Origin: Streptomyces humidus
GTDB taxonomy: Bacteria > Actinomycetota > Actinomycetes > Streptomycetales > Streptomycetaceae
Reading direction: 5' to 3'
DNA length: 64,000 nucleotides
Assembly: GCF_014649655.1 (NCBI RefSeq)
Contig: NZ_BMTL01000041.1
Location: forward strand, 1-64,000
The translations under genes and the position numbers were made by a program. Below, piece by piece: positions 41,030 through 49,617 of the stretch. The notes below the pieces were generated by a model that had not been told where the DNA came from, did not search any database, and saw only the letters and a list, made by a program, of their open reading frames with translations. The first letter of the stretch is position 1. Every line of letters begins with the position of its first letter.

Positions 41030-41833
41030 TCACGAGAGGGGCGCGGGCCAGGTGATCCAGGACGGGGGGATCGCCTCGTCCAGCCGGATCACGTCACGCG
41101 AGGCGAGCACCCGGGTGCGCAGGAGCTCCTGGACGACGAGCCGCGCCACGGCGATCGCGCCCGGCGGGTTGAAGTGGGTGTTGTCCTGCTCGGTCGCGGT
41201 CCAGTTGAAGTACGTCTTCGTCGCCTCGACGCCCAGCCGCTGCCAGAGCGCCAGCGACAGCGCCTGGACGTCGAGCAGCGCCACCCCCTCCTCGGCGGCC
41301 AGCGCGCGCATGGCGGCGGGGTACTCCCCGTGGGTGGGCAGGGCGTCGCCCGCCGCGTCGAACCTGCGCCGCTCGACGGGCGTGGCCAGCACGGGCCGCG
41401 CGCCCTTGGCCCGGGCGCCGTCGAGGTACTTGCGCAGACAGTCCTGGTACGTCGTCCAGGGCTCGGTGTGGCGGGCGGGGTCGGCGGTCTTCTCGTCGTT
41501 GTGCGCGAACTGCACCAGCAGGAAGTCGCCGGGCCGGATCGCGGCGAGCACCGCGTCGAGCCGGCCCTCGTCGACGAAGCTCTTGGAACTGCGCCCGTTC
41601 ACCGCATGGTTGGCGACGGGCAGGCCGGACCGCAGGAAGAAGGGGAGCGCCATGCCCCAGCCGGTCTCGGGCGCGGCGTCGGAGTACTTCTGGGCGGCCG
41701 TGGAGTCGCCGGCGATGTAGACGGTTCTCGGCCGGCGGGCGCCGGCATGGGCGGGAGCGGCCGCCGCCCCGAGCGGGAGGGCGGCCAGCGCCGCCGAGGT
41801 GACCTGTCTGCGGGTCAGGGACACGACATGCAC
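41030..41833 (-). CDS. Rhamnogalacturonan acetylesterase (SGNH, CE12)
   Basis: A 267-residue secreted esterase removing acetyl groups from rhamnogalacturonan. The signal peptide has an RR pair (SLTRRQVTSAALAALPLG, about 5-22). SGNH blocks: YIAGDSTAAQKYSDAAPETG with the nucleophile Ser (about 39-58), NHAVNGRSSKSFVDEGRLD (about 75-93), LVQFAHNDEKTA with the Asn (about 106-117) and EQDNTHFNPPGAI with Asp-His (about 212-224). It precedes pectate lyase by about 48 bases on the minus strand, and both serve pectin breakdown. Confidence 0.92.
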   Translation of the reverse strand: MHVVSLTRRQVTSAALAALPLGAAAAPAHAGARRPRTVYIAGDSTAAQKYSDAAPETGWGMALPFFLRSGLPVANHAVNGRSSKSFVDEGRLDAVLAAIRPGDFLLVQFAHNDEKTADPARHTEPWTTYQDCLRKYLDGARAKGARPVLATPVERRRFDAAGDALPTHGEYPAAMRALAAEEGVALLDVQALSLALWQRLGVEATKTYFNWTATEQDNTHFNPPGAIAVARLVVQELLRTRVLASRDVIRLDEAIPPSWITWPAPLS

Positions 41834-41926
41834 CTTTCGAGGGGTCGGTTCGTGTGCCGGGGGCGCGGGGGCCGCGCGGCCGGTGTCGGCCGGCGCGCGG
41901 TCACCCCGCGACCGCGTCCGCCCGGG

Positions 41927-43264
41927 CTACTTGTGGTTCTTCTTCCAGTCGGCCTGCGCGGCGTTCAGCTGGCCGGCCAGCCGGTCCAGGAAGTCCTTCG
42001 CGCTCTGCTTGCCCAGCAGCACCTTCTGGAAGTTCGGCTCGTTGTCGGCCTTGGAGATCGTGTTCCAGTCGGGCAGGTAGTAGGGCAGCTGCACGATCTT
42101 CGTGGTGGTGCCCGTCAGCGCCTCGGCGGCCAGCCTGGTCGGCTCGGAGGCCTTCACCCAGCCGTCCTGCGCGGCCTCCAGGTTGGCCGGCACCTGTCCC
42201 GCCGTCTTGTTCCACTTGCTGTTCGACTCGTGCGAGGCGGCGAACTCGATGAACTTCCAGGCGGCGGTCTTGTTCTTGCTCGACTTGAACAGGCCCAGCC
42301 CGTCGACCGGGTTGGACACCTGCACCCGGGTGCCGTTGTCCTGCGTCGGCGCGGGGATCCCCTTGAACTTGCCGGCCAGCGCCTTCTGGTGGTCGCCGAA
42401 GGAGCCCAGGTTGTGGCTCAGCATGCCGATGGTGCCGGAGTCCCACTGGGCGACCATCTTGGTGAAGTCGTTGTTGACGTCGGCGGACGGGGTGTCCTTC
42501 TTGTACAGGCCGACGTACTTCTCCAGCGCGGCCACGTTCCTCGGGTCGTTGACCGTGGTCTTGTCGCCGTTCCAGAACTCGGTGACGCCGCTCTGCCCGT
42601 AGGTCGCGTCGAGCGCCTGGGCGATCGACCCGGAGCCGCCGCGGATGGTGTAGCCGAAGGCGTTCTTGTCCTTGTCGGTCAGCTTGTCGGCCGCCGCGTA
42701 GAACTTCGTCCAGGTGGTCGGCGCGTCCAGGCCCGCCTTCTGGAAGAGGTCCGTGCGGTACCAGAGCGTGCCGTTGTTGGCGGAGGTCGGCACGGTGTAC
42801 GTCTTGCCGTCGATCCCGGCGGCCTTGACGCCCTCCAGGAACTTGGCGTTCAGCTGGCCGCCCAGCTCGCTCTTCTCCAGGCGGTCGTCCAGCGGCTCGA
42901 GGGCGCCCTGCGCGGCGATCTCGGCGAGCATCGCGGTGCCCACGCCGCCGACGTCGGGCAGACCTCCGCCCTGGATGGCGGTGTCGTACTTGGACTGGAC
43001 ACTGTCGGACGGCACGCCCACGTACTTGACCTTGATGTCCGGGTTCGCCTTCTCGAAGTCGGCGATGATCTCCTTCCAGACGTCGGTGCGGACGCCGCCG
43101 TTGTTGTCCCAGAAGGTGATCTCCCCCTTGCCGGAGCCGTCGCCTCCCTTGTCTCCGGCCGCGCCGCTGCCGTCGTCGCCGCAGGCGGTGGCGGTCAGCG
43201 CGAGCACGGAGCCCAGGGCGACGGCCAGGGCGGCTCGCCTGCTTCTGCGGATGCTGCTCTTCAT
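41927..43264 (-). CDS. Sugar ABC transporter substrate-binding lipoprotein
   Basis: A 445-residue SBP family 1 lipoprotein. The basic signal sequence ends in the lipobox LALTATACGDD (Cys about 27). Mature blocks: EITFWDNNGGVRTDVWKEII (about 45-64), the VGVPSDSVQSKYDTAIQGGG loop (about 79-98), PDVGGVGTAMLAEIAAQGAL (about 100-119), DGKTYTVPTSANNGTLWYRT (about 145-164) and WKFIEFAASHESNSKWNKTA. It belongs with the two permeases at 47786-49617, though about 4.5 kb of other pectin genes lie between. No ATPase is encoded, so a shared one (MsiK-like) is needed. Confidence 0.9.
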   Translation of the reverse strand: MKSSIRRSRRAALAVALGSVLALTATACGDDGSGAAGDKGGDGSGKGEITFWDNNGGVRTDVWKEIIADFEKANPDIKVKYVGVPSDSVQSKYDTAIQGGGLPDVGGVGTAMLAEIAAQGALEPLDDRLEKSELGGQLNAKFLEGVKAAGIDGKTYTVPTSANNGTLWYRTDLFQKAGLDAPTTWTKFYAAADKLTDKDKNAFGYTIRGGSGSIAQALDATYGQSGVTEFWNGDKTTVNDPRNVAALEKYVGLYKKDTPSADVNNDFTKMVAQWDSGTIGMLSHNLGSFGDHQKALAGKFKGIPAPTQDNGTRVQVSNPVDGLGLFKSSKNKTAAWKFIEFAASHESNSKWNKTAGQVPANLEAAQDGWVKASEPTRLAAEALTGTTTKIVQLPYYLPDWNTISKADNEPNFQKVLLGKQSAKDFLDRLAGQLNAAQADWKKNHK

Positions 43265-43926
43265 GTGGTCGGCTCTCTTCTTCTGGATCCCAGCGGACAG
43301 GTGACGTTGTGGGGGGTCAGTGGGTGGTGCCGTGGGGGAAGCGATGGGTGGCGCGGCGGCCGGTACGGCTGGTGGTGCGGCCGGTCGCACGGCGGGTGGT
43401 GCGGCCGTAAGGCCTCCGGCCGTCCGCGGCCTCGACATGGTTCGCGGCCTCGGCATGGGCCGCGACGGTGTACGCCTGTCGCCTGGCCGGGGGCGTGGCC
43501 GGGCGGGGGCCGGGGCCGGTCGCCGGTGGCGGACGTCTCCGGCCCCCGGTCGCGGTACTCCGCGACCCGGACGTCCCGCCAAGGGAATCCGCTCCTGCCG
43601 GTGCACGGCGACGGCTCGGCCTCGACCGCCGTCGGCGGCCCGGCGGCGTCCCGGATCAGCACCCGGGTGACCGCCCGCGGCCCCCCGTCCGGACGCCGGG
43701 GCCGCCCTGGGCCGGTGGCGCCGCCGGCGAGGAAGGCGAGGGAGGCGAGGCCGTGGGCCCGGCCGGTCCGGCGGGCCGCCGAGGAGACAGCCGGGGTGGC
43801 CGCGGGCTTCGGCGCGCCGACGACGCCCGGACAGCCACGGGACGACGGACCGGGGGCGGCCGCCGGGACGGTGCCCGGTCTCACCGTGACCGGCCACGGT
43901 AAACGCTTGCTGGGGAAGTGCGTCAT
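43261..43926 (-). pseudogene. Decayed pectinesterase remnant
   Basis: A 221-codon reading frame (starts MTHFPSKRLPWPVTV) whose middle matches the C-terminal signature of pectinesterases. GFPWRDVRVAEYRDRGPE (coded about 43541-43594) aligns with SFPWQSQRFAEYRNSGPG of the intact enzyme at 38362. VTRVLIRD lies at the expected place before it, and TGDRPRP after it. Everything upstream of that (catalytic beta-helix) is missing, and downstream it degenerates into Arg/Pro/His repeats. The frame even overlaps the start of the sugar-binding protein. I read it as a pectinesterase that lost its core by deletion, not a working gene. Confidence 0.55.
43899..43914 (-). promoter_or_regulatory. LacI-type operator-like site
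   Basis: On the minus strand CCAGCAAGCGTTTACC (43914-43899) shares GCAAGCG-TTT-CC with the site at 49763-49778. LacI-family operators have a central CG within a short palindrome, as here. It lies in front of the pectinesterase remnant and substrate-binding protein. Confidence 0.4.
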
Positions 43927-43958
43927 TGCGGCTCCCAAGGGCGTACACGACAGAGGGG

Positions 43959-45557
43959 TCAGAGCGGTCTGATCCGGAACGCGTCGAACGTGGCCGCCCC
44001 TGCGTGTCCCGTTCCGGGGGGCGCGAGGGCGAACAGGCCGAGCAGCGCGCCGACCCAGCGCCAGGGGGTGGCGGCGAAGACGGGGCCCGAGCGGACCGGG
44101 CCGTCGCCGACGTCGCACGCGAAACGGCAGCGCGCTCCGGCGCCGATCTCGATCCGCAGCCGTACCCGACCCTCGGGGGCGGGCACGGGACGGGCGGCGT
44201 CCCGTTCCCGGTCGGCCACCGGCTCGGCGAACCGGTGCACCACGTGGACGGCGCCGTCGGCGGCGCGCTGAAGACCGATCCAGCCGAACGCGTCCCCGAG
44301 GACCGCGAGTCCGGCGCGGGCTCCTGGCTCCTCGCTGTGCAGTCGCAGTTCCACCTCGACGGCCGAGGGGCGGCCGGGCAGTCGCTGCGTGAGGACGTTC
44401 GGCAGGGTGCGCAGGTCGTGCGCGTCGGCCGTGCGCACGCAGGCCAGCCGCAGCCCGTCGGCGGAGTGCCGGACCGCCCAGCCGTCCCGGGGGTTGGCCG
44501 TCCACGACCACTGGCGGCCGAAGCGTCCGCCGGGGAAGTCGTCGTCGGCGGCGGGCGCGGCCGGGGGCTGCGGGGGCAGGGCGGGCCGCCGGTGCTCCAG
44601 GACGGGGGCGCCCTCGTCGCCGATGACCGGCCACCCGTCCGGGCCCCACCGCATCGGCTGCAGATGGACGACCCTGCCGTAGGCGCCGCGCTGCTGGAAG
44701 TGCAGGAACCAGTCCTCACCGGACGGGGTGCGCACCCAGCCGCCCTGGTGGGGGCCGTTGACGTCGGTGTCCCGCTGCTCCAGGACGATGCGCTCCTCGT
44801 AGGGGCCGAAGAAGTCCCGGGCGCGGAAGGCCCCCTGCCAGCCGGTCTCCACCCCGCCGGCGGGGGCGAGGATCCAGAACCAGCCGTCGTGCCGGTAGAG
44901 CTTCGGCCCTTCGAGGGTGAACCAGCCGGGAATGCGGTCCCCGTCGACGATCACCTTGCCCGCGTCGAGGACGGCCGTCCCCTCGGGGTGCATACGGTGG
45001 CCGGTGAGCCGGTTCTTGATGCCCGCCCGGGACTTCGCCCAGGCGTGCACCAGATAGGCCTCGCCGGTCTCCTCGTCCCACGACGGACAGGGGTCGATGA
45101 GCCCCTTGCCCGCCTTCACCAGATGCGGTCGGGTCCAGGGGCCCCTGAAATGAGGGGCGTTGACCTGGAAGATGCCCTGGTCCGGGTCGCCCCAGAAGAT
45201 CCAGAAGCGGTCGTCGTGGTGGCGCAGGGCGGGCGCCCAGACCCCGCAGTCGTGGCGCGGGGTCCGGAACTCGTCCGCCGGTTCGAGGCGTTCGAGGGCG
45301 TGGCCGACCAGCGTCCAGTTGACCAGGTCGCGCGAGTGCAGCAGCGGCAGGCCGGGGGCACGGCCGAAGCTGGAGGCGGTGAGATAGAAGTCGTCACCCA
45401 CGCGCACGACGTCGGGGTCGGACCAGTCGGCGTCCAGAACCGGGTTCGTGTACGTCTCACGCGCCCGGTACGTCTCGTCTATCTCGTTTATCTCTTGTGT
45501 CTCGTGCGTCTCGTTCGCCGCGCGCTGCTCGCGCTGTGCGTACAGCTCGTGCGTCAC
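43959..45557 (-). CDS. Glycoside hydrolase family 43 protein
   Basis: A 532-residue inverting GH43 enzyme (beta-xylosidase/alpha-L-arabinofuranosidase range), apparently cytosolic. The five-blade domain begins YTNPVLDADWSDPDVVRVGD with the base Asp (about 36-55). DCGVWAPALRHHDDRFWIFW carries the pKa-modulating Asp region (about 106-125), and FTLEGPKLYRHDGWFW the general acid Glu (about 208-223). After about 335 a beta-sandwich domain (FPGGRFGRQWSWTANPRDGW) follows, as in XynB-like members. The first 35 residues are an ETxET-rich repeat coded by imperfect CGTCTC repeats. The GTG start overlaps the previous stop; a later start near the conserved NPVL is possible. Confidence 0.87.
   Translation of the reverse strand: MTHELYAQREQRAANETHETQEINEIDETYRARETYTNPVLDADWSDPDVVRVGDDFYLTASSFGRAPGLPLLHSRDLVNWTLVGHALERLEPADEFRTPRHDCGVWAPALRHHDDRFWIFWGDPDQGIFQVNAPHFRGPWTRPHLVKAGKGLIDPCPSWDEETGEAYLVHAWAKSRAGIKNRLTGHRMHPEGTAVLDAGKVIVDGDRIPGWFTLEGPKLYRHDGWFWILAPAGGVETGWQGAFRARDFFGPYEERIVLEQRDTDVNGPHQGGWVRTPSGEDWFLHFQQRGAYGRVVHLQPMRWGPDGWPVIGDEGAPVLEHRRPALPPQPPAAPAADDDFPGGRFGRQWSWTANPRDGWAVRHSADGLRLACVRTADAHDLRTLPNVLTQRLPGRPSAVEVELRLHSEEPGARAGLAVLGDAFGWIGLQRAADGAVHVVHRFAEPVADRERDAARPVPAPEGRVRLRIEIGAGARCRFACDVGDGPVRSGPVFAATPWRWVGALLGLFALAPPGTGHAGAATFDAFRIRPL
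45440..45530. repeat. Imperfect CGTCTC-type repeats at the GH43 5-prime end
   Basis: The + strand reads TACGTCTCAC, TACGTCTCGT, TATCTCGTT, TATCTCTTG, TGTCTCGTG, CGTCTCGTT in succession. On the coding strand these make the Glu-Thr-rich N-terminus (THETQEINEIDETYRARET). Related CTCGG/GTCTCT runs occur at 49626-49665 and 53157-53202. Confidence 0.6.
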
Positions 45558-46444
45558 TGGCCGACCGCCTTCCGGACCAGGGCCGCCGCCTCGCCCCGGT
45601 TCAGCCTGCCGTCCGCGACGACGGTGACGATCCGGCGCACGGCCGTCCCGCCGGGCGGGATCGGCAGCCGCTCGGCGCAGGCCAGCGAGGATCCGACGCC
45701 CGGGTACTCGGCGGCGCGCACGAACCAGGGGTCGCGGCGGGTGGCCTCGGTGGCGCCCGCGAAGACGAGGGTCCACCCTCCCCCGCTCCCGGCCGCCGCC
45801 GCGCGCGGGGCGCACCGTCCGCTCAGGGCGAGCCAGTCGGCTCGGGAGCCGTGGACGGCGGCCTCGCCCTCCGTGTCCGCGGTGAAGACCTCGGGGGGCG
45901 TGTCCTCCTTCCTGGCCCGCCAGAAGAAGCCGCCGTAGGCCGCTCCGGGGCGTCCGTTCGTCGCCGGGCTGCCGATGGACAGCGGTCCGGACGTGACGTT
46001 GGTCAGCGAGAAGGTGAAGTCCAACGCCCAAGCGGTGGAGGTCAGTTCGGTGGCCGCCACGGTGCGGCGCTCCCGCAGCAGCTCGGTTCCCGAGGCGACC
46101 CAGCGCAGCTCCTCCACGAAGCCGTCGGGGTCGCGCAGCTGGAACGAGCCGTGCCACTGGGCGCCGTGATCGTCCAGCTCGGTCGGACCCCGGTCGCGGA
46201 CGTAGGTGCGGCCGCCCCAGAAGTTGTGCCCCTCGACGTCGGGTACGGCTACACCGACGCCGAGGTGGTGGGTGTGGTCGGCGGGGCTGAGCTCGGTGAC
46301 CGCCGTGCCGGCCAGGGTGGTGACGGGGTGCAGATAGGGGCGCGGGGAGAGCCGGGCGGGCAGCTCGGGCCGGATGACGTAGCGGGCGACCGGGCGGCCG
46401 GCGACACGCAGGACGACCGGTGAGTCGGGTGCCGGTGCGGTCAT
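45554..46444 (-). CDS. DUF6807 (PmoA-like) protein
   Basis: A 296-residue protein of the family annotated as PmoA or DUF6807, often found in bacterial polysaccharide-utilisation loci and unrelated in role to methane oxidation. Characteristic: ARLSPRPYLHPVTTLAGTAV (about 29-48), the double-His DHTHHLGVGVAVPDVEGHNF (about 55-74), GGRTYVRDRGPTELDDHGAQ (about 76-95) and a C-terminal DPWFVRAAEYPGVGSSLACA (about 241-260). The fold is expected to be a galactose-mutarotase-like sandwich; biochemical role unknown. ATGA overlap with the Gfo/Idh gene and GTGA overlap with GH43 place it in one operon. Confidence 0.82.
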   Translation of the reverse strand: MTAPAPDSPVVLRVAGRPVARYVIRPELPARLSPRPYLHPVTTLAGTAVTELSPADHTHHLGVGVAVPDVEGHNFWGGRTYVRDRGPTELDDHGAQWHGSFQLRDPDGFVEELRWVASGTELLRERRTVAATELTSTAWALDFTFSLTNVTSGPLSIGSPATNGRPGAAYGGFFWRARKEDTPPEVFTADTEGEAAVHGSRADWLALSGRCAPRAAAAGSGGGWTLVFAGATEATRRDPWFVRAAEYPGVGSSLACAERLPIPPGGTAVRRIVTVVADGRLNRGEAAALVRKAVGQ

Positions 46445-47613
46445 CAGGGGCTCACCTCTTTCGGATGCGCGGTCGGGAACGCCCAGGAGGCGCCCAGTTC
46501 GGAGTAGAGGCTGAGGGTGTCGGCGGCGGCCGCCACCAGGCCGTCGACGCCGGGGACGACGCGCCGGTCCTCGTCGGGCAGCAGGCGCCAGGCCCGCTCG
46601 GGCAGCTGGACCGGGTCGGGGGCCGTCCGGATCGCCTCGACGACCCGCATGAACGACTCGGTCGCGGCGGGCGGCACGAGCAGCGGCGTCCCGTCGGTGA
46701 GGTGCTCGACGAGGTTCTCCAGCAGGTCGGTGCTGCCGTGGTCGAACTCCTCGGGGCCGTGGCCGGCCCGCTGGAGCAGCACCCGGTCCTGCTTGTACCA
46801 GTAGGTGATCCGGCCGCGGCTGCCGTGGACGACGACGTAGGGGTCGTCGGGGTCCTCGGCGCACAGCGTGGCCGCGACGACGACGCGCCGGCCGTCGGCC
46901 GTGCTCACGCGGACGCAGGAGGTGTCGTCGGACTCGATGGCGTTGGCGTGCGCCAGTTCGGTCTCGATGCGGGCGACGTCCTCGGAGCGGGTGGCGCCGG
47001 CCAGTGCGAGGGCGGTGGCGACGGCGTGCGCCAGCGGGTTGGTGAGCGCTCCGTCGATCACGTCGACGCCGTTCAGCCGACGCCGGCCCGCCCAGGGCGC
47101 CCGCCGGTAGTAGGCCTGGGCGCGCGCCCAGGCTCCGGCGCCGCCGACTCCGCTCACCTCGCCGATCGCGTCGTCCTCGATCAGCCTGCGGATCGCGGGC
47201 ACGGCGTGCGAGCCCAGCGACTGGAAGCCGATCTGGCAGGCCACGCCGGCCCGCGCGACCCCGTCGGCCATCCGCCGGAACTCGGCCCAGGACGGGGCGG
47301 GCGGCTTCTCCAGGAGCAGGTGCACGCCCTTGGCGGCCGCGGTCAGCGCGAGGTCGGTGTGGGTGGGGATCGGCGTGCAGACGACGGCGACGCGGGCGCC
47401 GGTCGTCTCCAGCAGCGCGCCGAAGTCGGCGGACTGCTCGGGCTCGCCGAGGCCCTCGGGGAGCTCGGCCGGGGTCAGCGGGGTCAGCTCGCAGACGCCC
47501 GCCAGCCGGACGATGCCCTTGTCCTGGAGCCTGCGGATGTTGTCCAGGTGCCAGCGGCCGTGGCCGCGCGCACCCGCGAGGACGATGGGGACGGCGGTGT
47601 CCGAGGTGTTCAT
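46444..47613 (-). CDS. Gfo/Idh/MocA family oxidoreductase
   Basis: A 389-residue NAD(P)-dependent sugar dehydrogenase-like protein. The Rossmann fold starts VPIVLAGARGHGRWHLDNIR (about 8-27). VAVVCTPIPTHTDLALTAAA (about 73-92) and HLLLEKPPAPSW with the EKP motif (about 96-107) are typical. The C-terminal Gfo domain includes NGVDVIDGALTNPLAHAVAT (about 179-198). It probably oxidises or reduces a sugar or sugar acid imported by the neighbouring ABC system. GGGAGGA precedes the start. The next gene overlaps it. Confidence 0.88.
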   Translation of the reverse strand: MNTSDTAVPIVLAGARGHGRWHLDNIRRLQDKGIVRLAGVCELTPLTPAELPEGLGEPEQSADFGALLETTGARVAVVCTPIPTHTDLALTAAAKGVHLLLEKPPAPSWAEFRRMADGVARAGVACQIGFQSLGSHAVPAIRRLIEDDAIGEVSGVGGAGAWARAQAYYRRAPWAGRRRLNGVDVIDGALTNPLAHAVATALALAGATRSEDVARIETELAHANAIESDDTSCVRVSTADGRRVVVAATLCAEDPDDPYVVVHGSRGRITYWYKQDRVLLQRAGHGPEEFDHGSTDLLENLVEHLTDGTPLLVPPAATESFMRVVEAIRTAPDPVQLPERAWRLLPDEDRRVVPGVDGLVAAAADTLSLYSELGASWAFPTAHPKEVSP

Positions 47614-47785
47614 GGGATCCTCCCTGCGCCCGCGCCGCGTGCCACCTCGCGGTCGGCCACCGCGGCGCCGTCGATCTTTTGATGCAGGGTAGGCGTCCCG
47701 CCGGCGTCCGCCGTGAGGCGCCCGCTGCGGCCGTCGAGGGCTCGGCGGACTCCGCCCGGTGCGGTGGCGGCGTTCCCGGGGTTCC
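47614..47785. other. 172-bp gap between permease and oxidoreductase genes
   Basis: No gene is recognised. It contains GATCTTTTGATG (47674-47685), a short near-palindrome of low GC within otherwise GC-rich DNA, a possible operator or promoter part. The gap suggests the Gfo/Idh-DUF6807-GH43 unit may start here independently of the permeases. Confidence 0.4.
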
Positions 47786-48685
47786 TCATCCCTTCACCGC
47801 CCCTGCGCTGAAGCCGGTGATCAGCCACTTCTGGATGAAGGCGAAGACGATCACCACGGGGACGGCGGCGATGATGCCGCCCGCGGCCAGTGCGCCCAGG
47901 TCGACGCTGTCGGCGCTCATCAGGGTGTTCAGGCCGACGGGGATCGTCTGCTTGGTCTGGTCGGACAGGAACATCAGGGCGAAGAGGAAGTGGTTCCAGG
48001 CGTGCACGAAGGCGAAGGAGCCGACGGCGATCAGTCCGGGCCGCAGCAGCGGCAGGACGACGATGCGGAAGGCGGCGAGCCGCCCGCAGCCGTCGACCCA
48101 CGCGGCCTCCTCCAGGGAGTAGGGGACGTTGCGGATGAAGCCGCTGATCAGGATCATCGACAGCGGCAGCTGGAAGACCGTTTCGGCGATGATGACGCTG
48201 CCCAGCGAGTTGATCATCTTGAGCTGGGCGAAGATCTGGAAGAGCGGCACGAGGAGCAGCGCGCCCGGCACGAACTGGGTGCACAGCAGGGCGAGCATGA
48301 ACCCGCGTTTGATCCTGAAGTCGAAGCGGGCGAGGGCGTAGCCGCCGGCCAGGGCGACCCCGGTGGTGAGCAGCAGGGTGGCCACGCCGGTGATCACGCT
48401 GTTCTGGAAGTAGATCCCGAAGTCACGCTCGTTCCAGACCTTCTCGAAGTGGTCGAAGGTCATCGGCCAGGGCACGAGCGAGGTCGAGCCGGCCGGGCGG
48501 AGCGCGAACAGCAGGATCCAGTAGAAGGGGACGAGGGTGAAGACCAGGTAGATGCCCAGGGGAAGGTAGATCTGCCAGCGCGGGGCCTCGTCCCAGGCGC
48601 GTTTGCGGCCGGGCGGCTGCCGGTCCGCCGCGGCGGGCAGGCGCACGGGGACGGGTGTGACCTCGGTGGCCTCCTCGGTGATCAC
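47786..48685 (-). CDS. Carbohydrate ABC transporter permease (MalG type)
   Basis: A 299-residue permease with six helices. IYLPLGIYLVFTLVPFYWIL (about 39-58) is the first membrane segment. The ATPase-docking EAA loop is EEAAWVDGCGRLAAFRIVVL (about 196-215). The start is the GTG that overlaps the preceding permease stop; the longer open frame only covers that gene. It ends in the substrate-specific C-terminal helix with KWLITGFSAGAVKG, the usual MalG-type tail. Confidence 0.92.
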   Translation of the reverse strand: MITEEATEVTPVPVRLPAAADRQPPGRKRAWDEAPRWQIYLPLGIYLVFTLVPFYWILLFALRPAGSTSLVPWPMTFDHFEKVWNERDFGIYFQNSVITGVATLLLTTGVALAGGYALARFDFRIKRGFMLALLCTQFVPGALLLVPLFQIFAQLKMINSLGSVIIAETVFQLPLSMILISGFIRNVPYSLEEAAWVDGCGRLAAFRIVVLPLLRPGLIAVGSFAFVHAWNHFLFALMFLSDQTKQTIPVGLNTLMSADSVDLGALAAGGIIAAVPVVIVFAFIQKWLITGFSAGAVKG

Positions 48686-49617
48686 TTGTCGCCTCCTCCG
48701 AACTTGCTCAGCCGCAGATAGACCATCGAGCAGAAGAGCAGGATCACGAACGCGACCGTGGTGAGGGCGGACGCGTAGCCGAAGTTGTGGGCGTCGACGC
48801 TGGTGTTGGCGATGTAGAGCGGGAGGGTGGTGGTCTCCCCCGCGGGGCCGCCGCCGGTGAGTGTGTAGAGCAGGTCGACGTTGTTGAACTCCCACACCGC
48901 GCGCAGCAGCGTGGACAGGACGATGGCGTCCTTCAGGTGGGGCAGGGTGATGTGCCAGAACTGCTTGATCCGGCCGGCTCCGTCGACCTCGGCGGCCTCG
49001 TAGAGGTCCTTGGAGACGGACTGGAGGTCGGCGAGGATGAGGATCGCGAAGAAGGGGACGCCGCGCCACAGGTCGGCGACGACCACCGCCGGGAAGACGG
49101 TGGAGGTGTCCGACAGCCAGCTGGCGCCGTACTCGCCGATCCCCATGTCCGCGAGGTAACGGGTGACGCCCGTCTGGGAGTTGTAGAGGAGTACCCAGAT
49201 CGCGGAGGTCAGCACGCCGGAGACGGCCCAGGGCGAGAACACCAGCGCGCGGCCCAGCGCCCGCCCGACGAAGGTCTGGTTGACGATCAGCGCCAGCGCC
49301 AGGCCGAACAGCAGCTGCAGCCCGACCTCGACGAACACCCACTTCGCGCTGAAGGTCAGCGTGTCCCAGAACTGCGGGTCCTCGGTGAAGATCTGGACGA
49401 AGTTGTCGAAGCCCGCGAAGCCGTTGCGCCACGGCTTGGTGGGGTTGAAGTTCTGCAGGCTGTAGTAGAAGACGCTGACGACCGGGTAGGCGATGAAGCC
49501 CAGCATCAGCAGGGCCGCCGGCGCGATCAGCAGGTACGGCAGCCTGCGGGGCGTGGCGGAGGCACGGCGCCGCCGGGGTGGCGCGGGCGGCTTCGCCACG
49601 GCTGCGGCTTGGGCCAT
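48682..49617 (-). CDS. Carbohydrate ABC transporter permease (MalF type)
   Basis: A 311-residue permease. An Arg/Pro-rich cytoplasmic head (PPAPPRRRRASATPRR, about 10-25) precedes the first helix (LLIAPAALLMLGFIAYPVVS, about 28-47). The EAA loop reads YEAAEVDGAGRIKQFWHITL (about 211-230). WAVSGVLTSAIWVLLYNSQT lies near 130-150. Followed by the MalG-type partner with a GTGA overlap. The substrate is likely an arabino-, xylo- or galacturono-oligosaccharide judging by neighbours. Confidence 0.92.
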   Translation of the reverse strand: MAQAAAVAKPPAPPRRRRASATPRRLPYLLIAPAALLMLGFIAYPVVSVFYYSLQNFNPTKPWRNGFAGFDNFVQIFTEDPQFWDTLTFSAKWVFVEVGLQLLFGLALALIVNQTFVGRALGRALVFSPWAVSGVLTSAIWVLLYNSQTGVTRYLADMGIGEYGASWLSDTSTVFPAVVVADLWRGVPFFAILILADLQSVSKDLYEAAEVDGAGRIKQFWHITLPHLKDAIVLSTLLRAVWEFNNVDLLYTLTGGGPAGETTTLPLYIANTSVDAHNFGYASALTTVAFVILLFCSMVYLRLSKFGGGDK

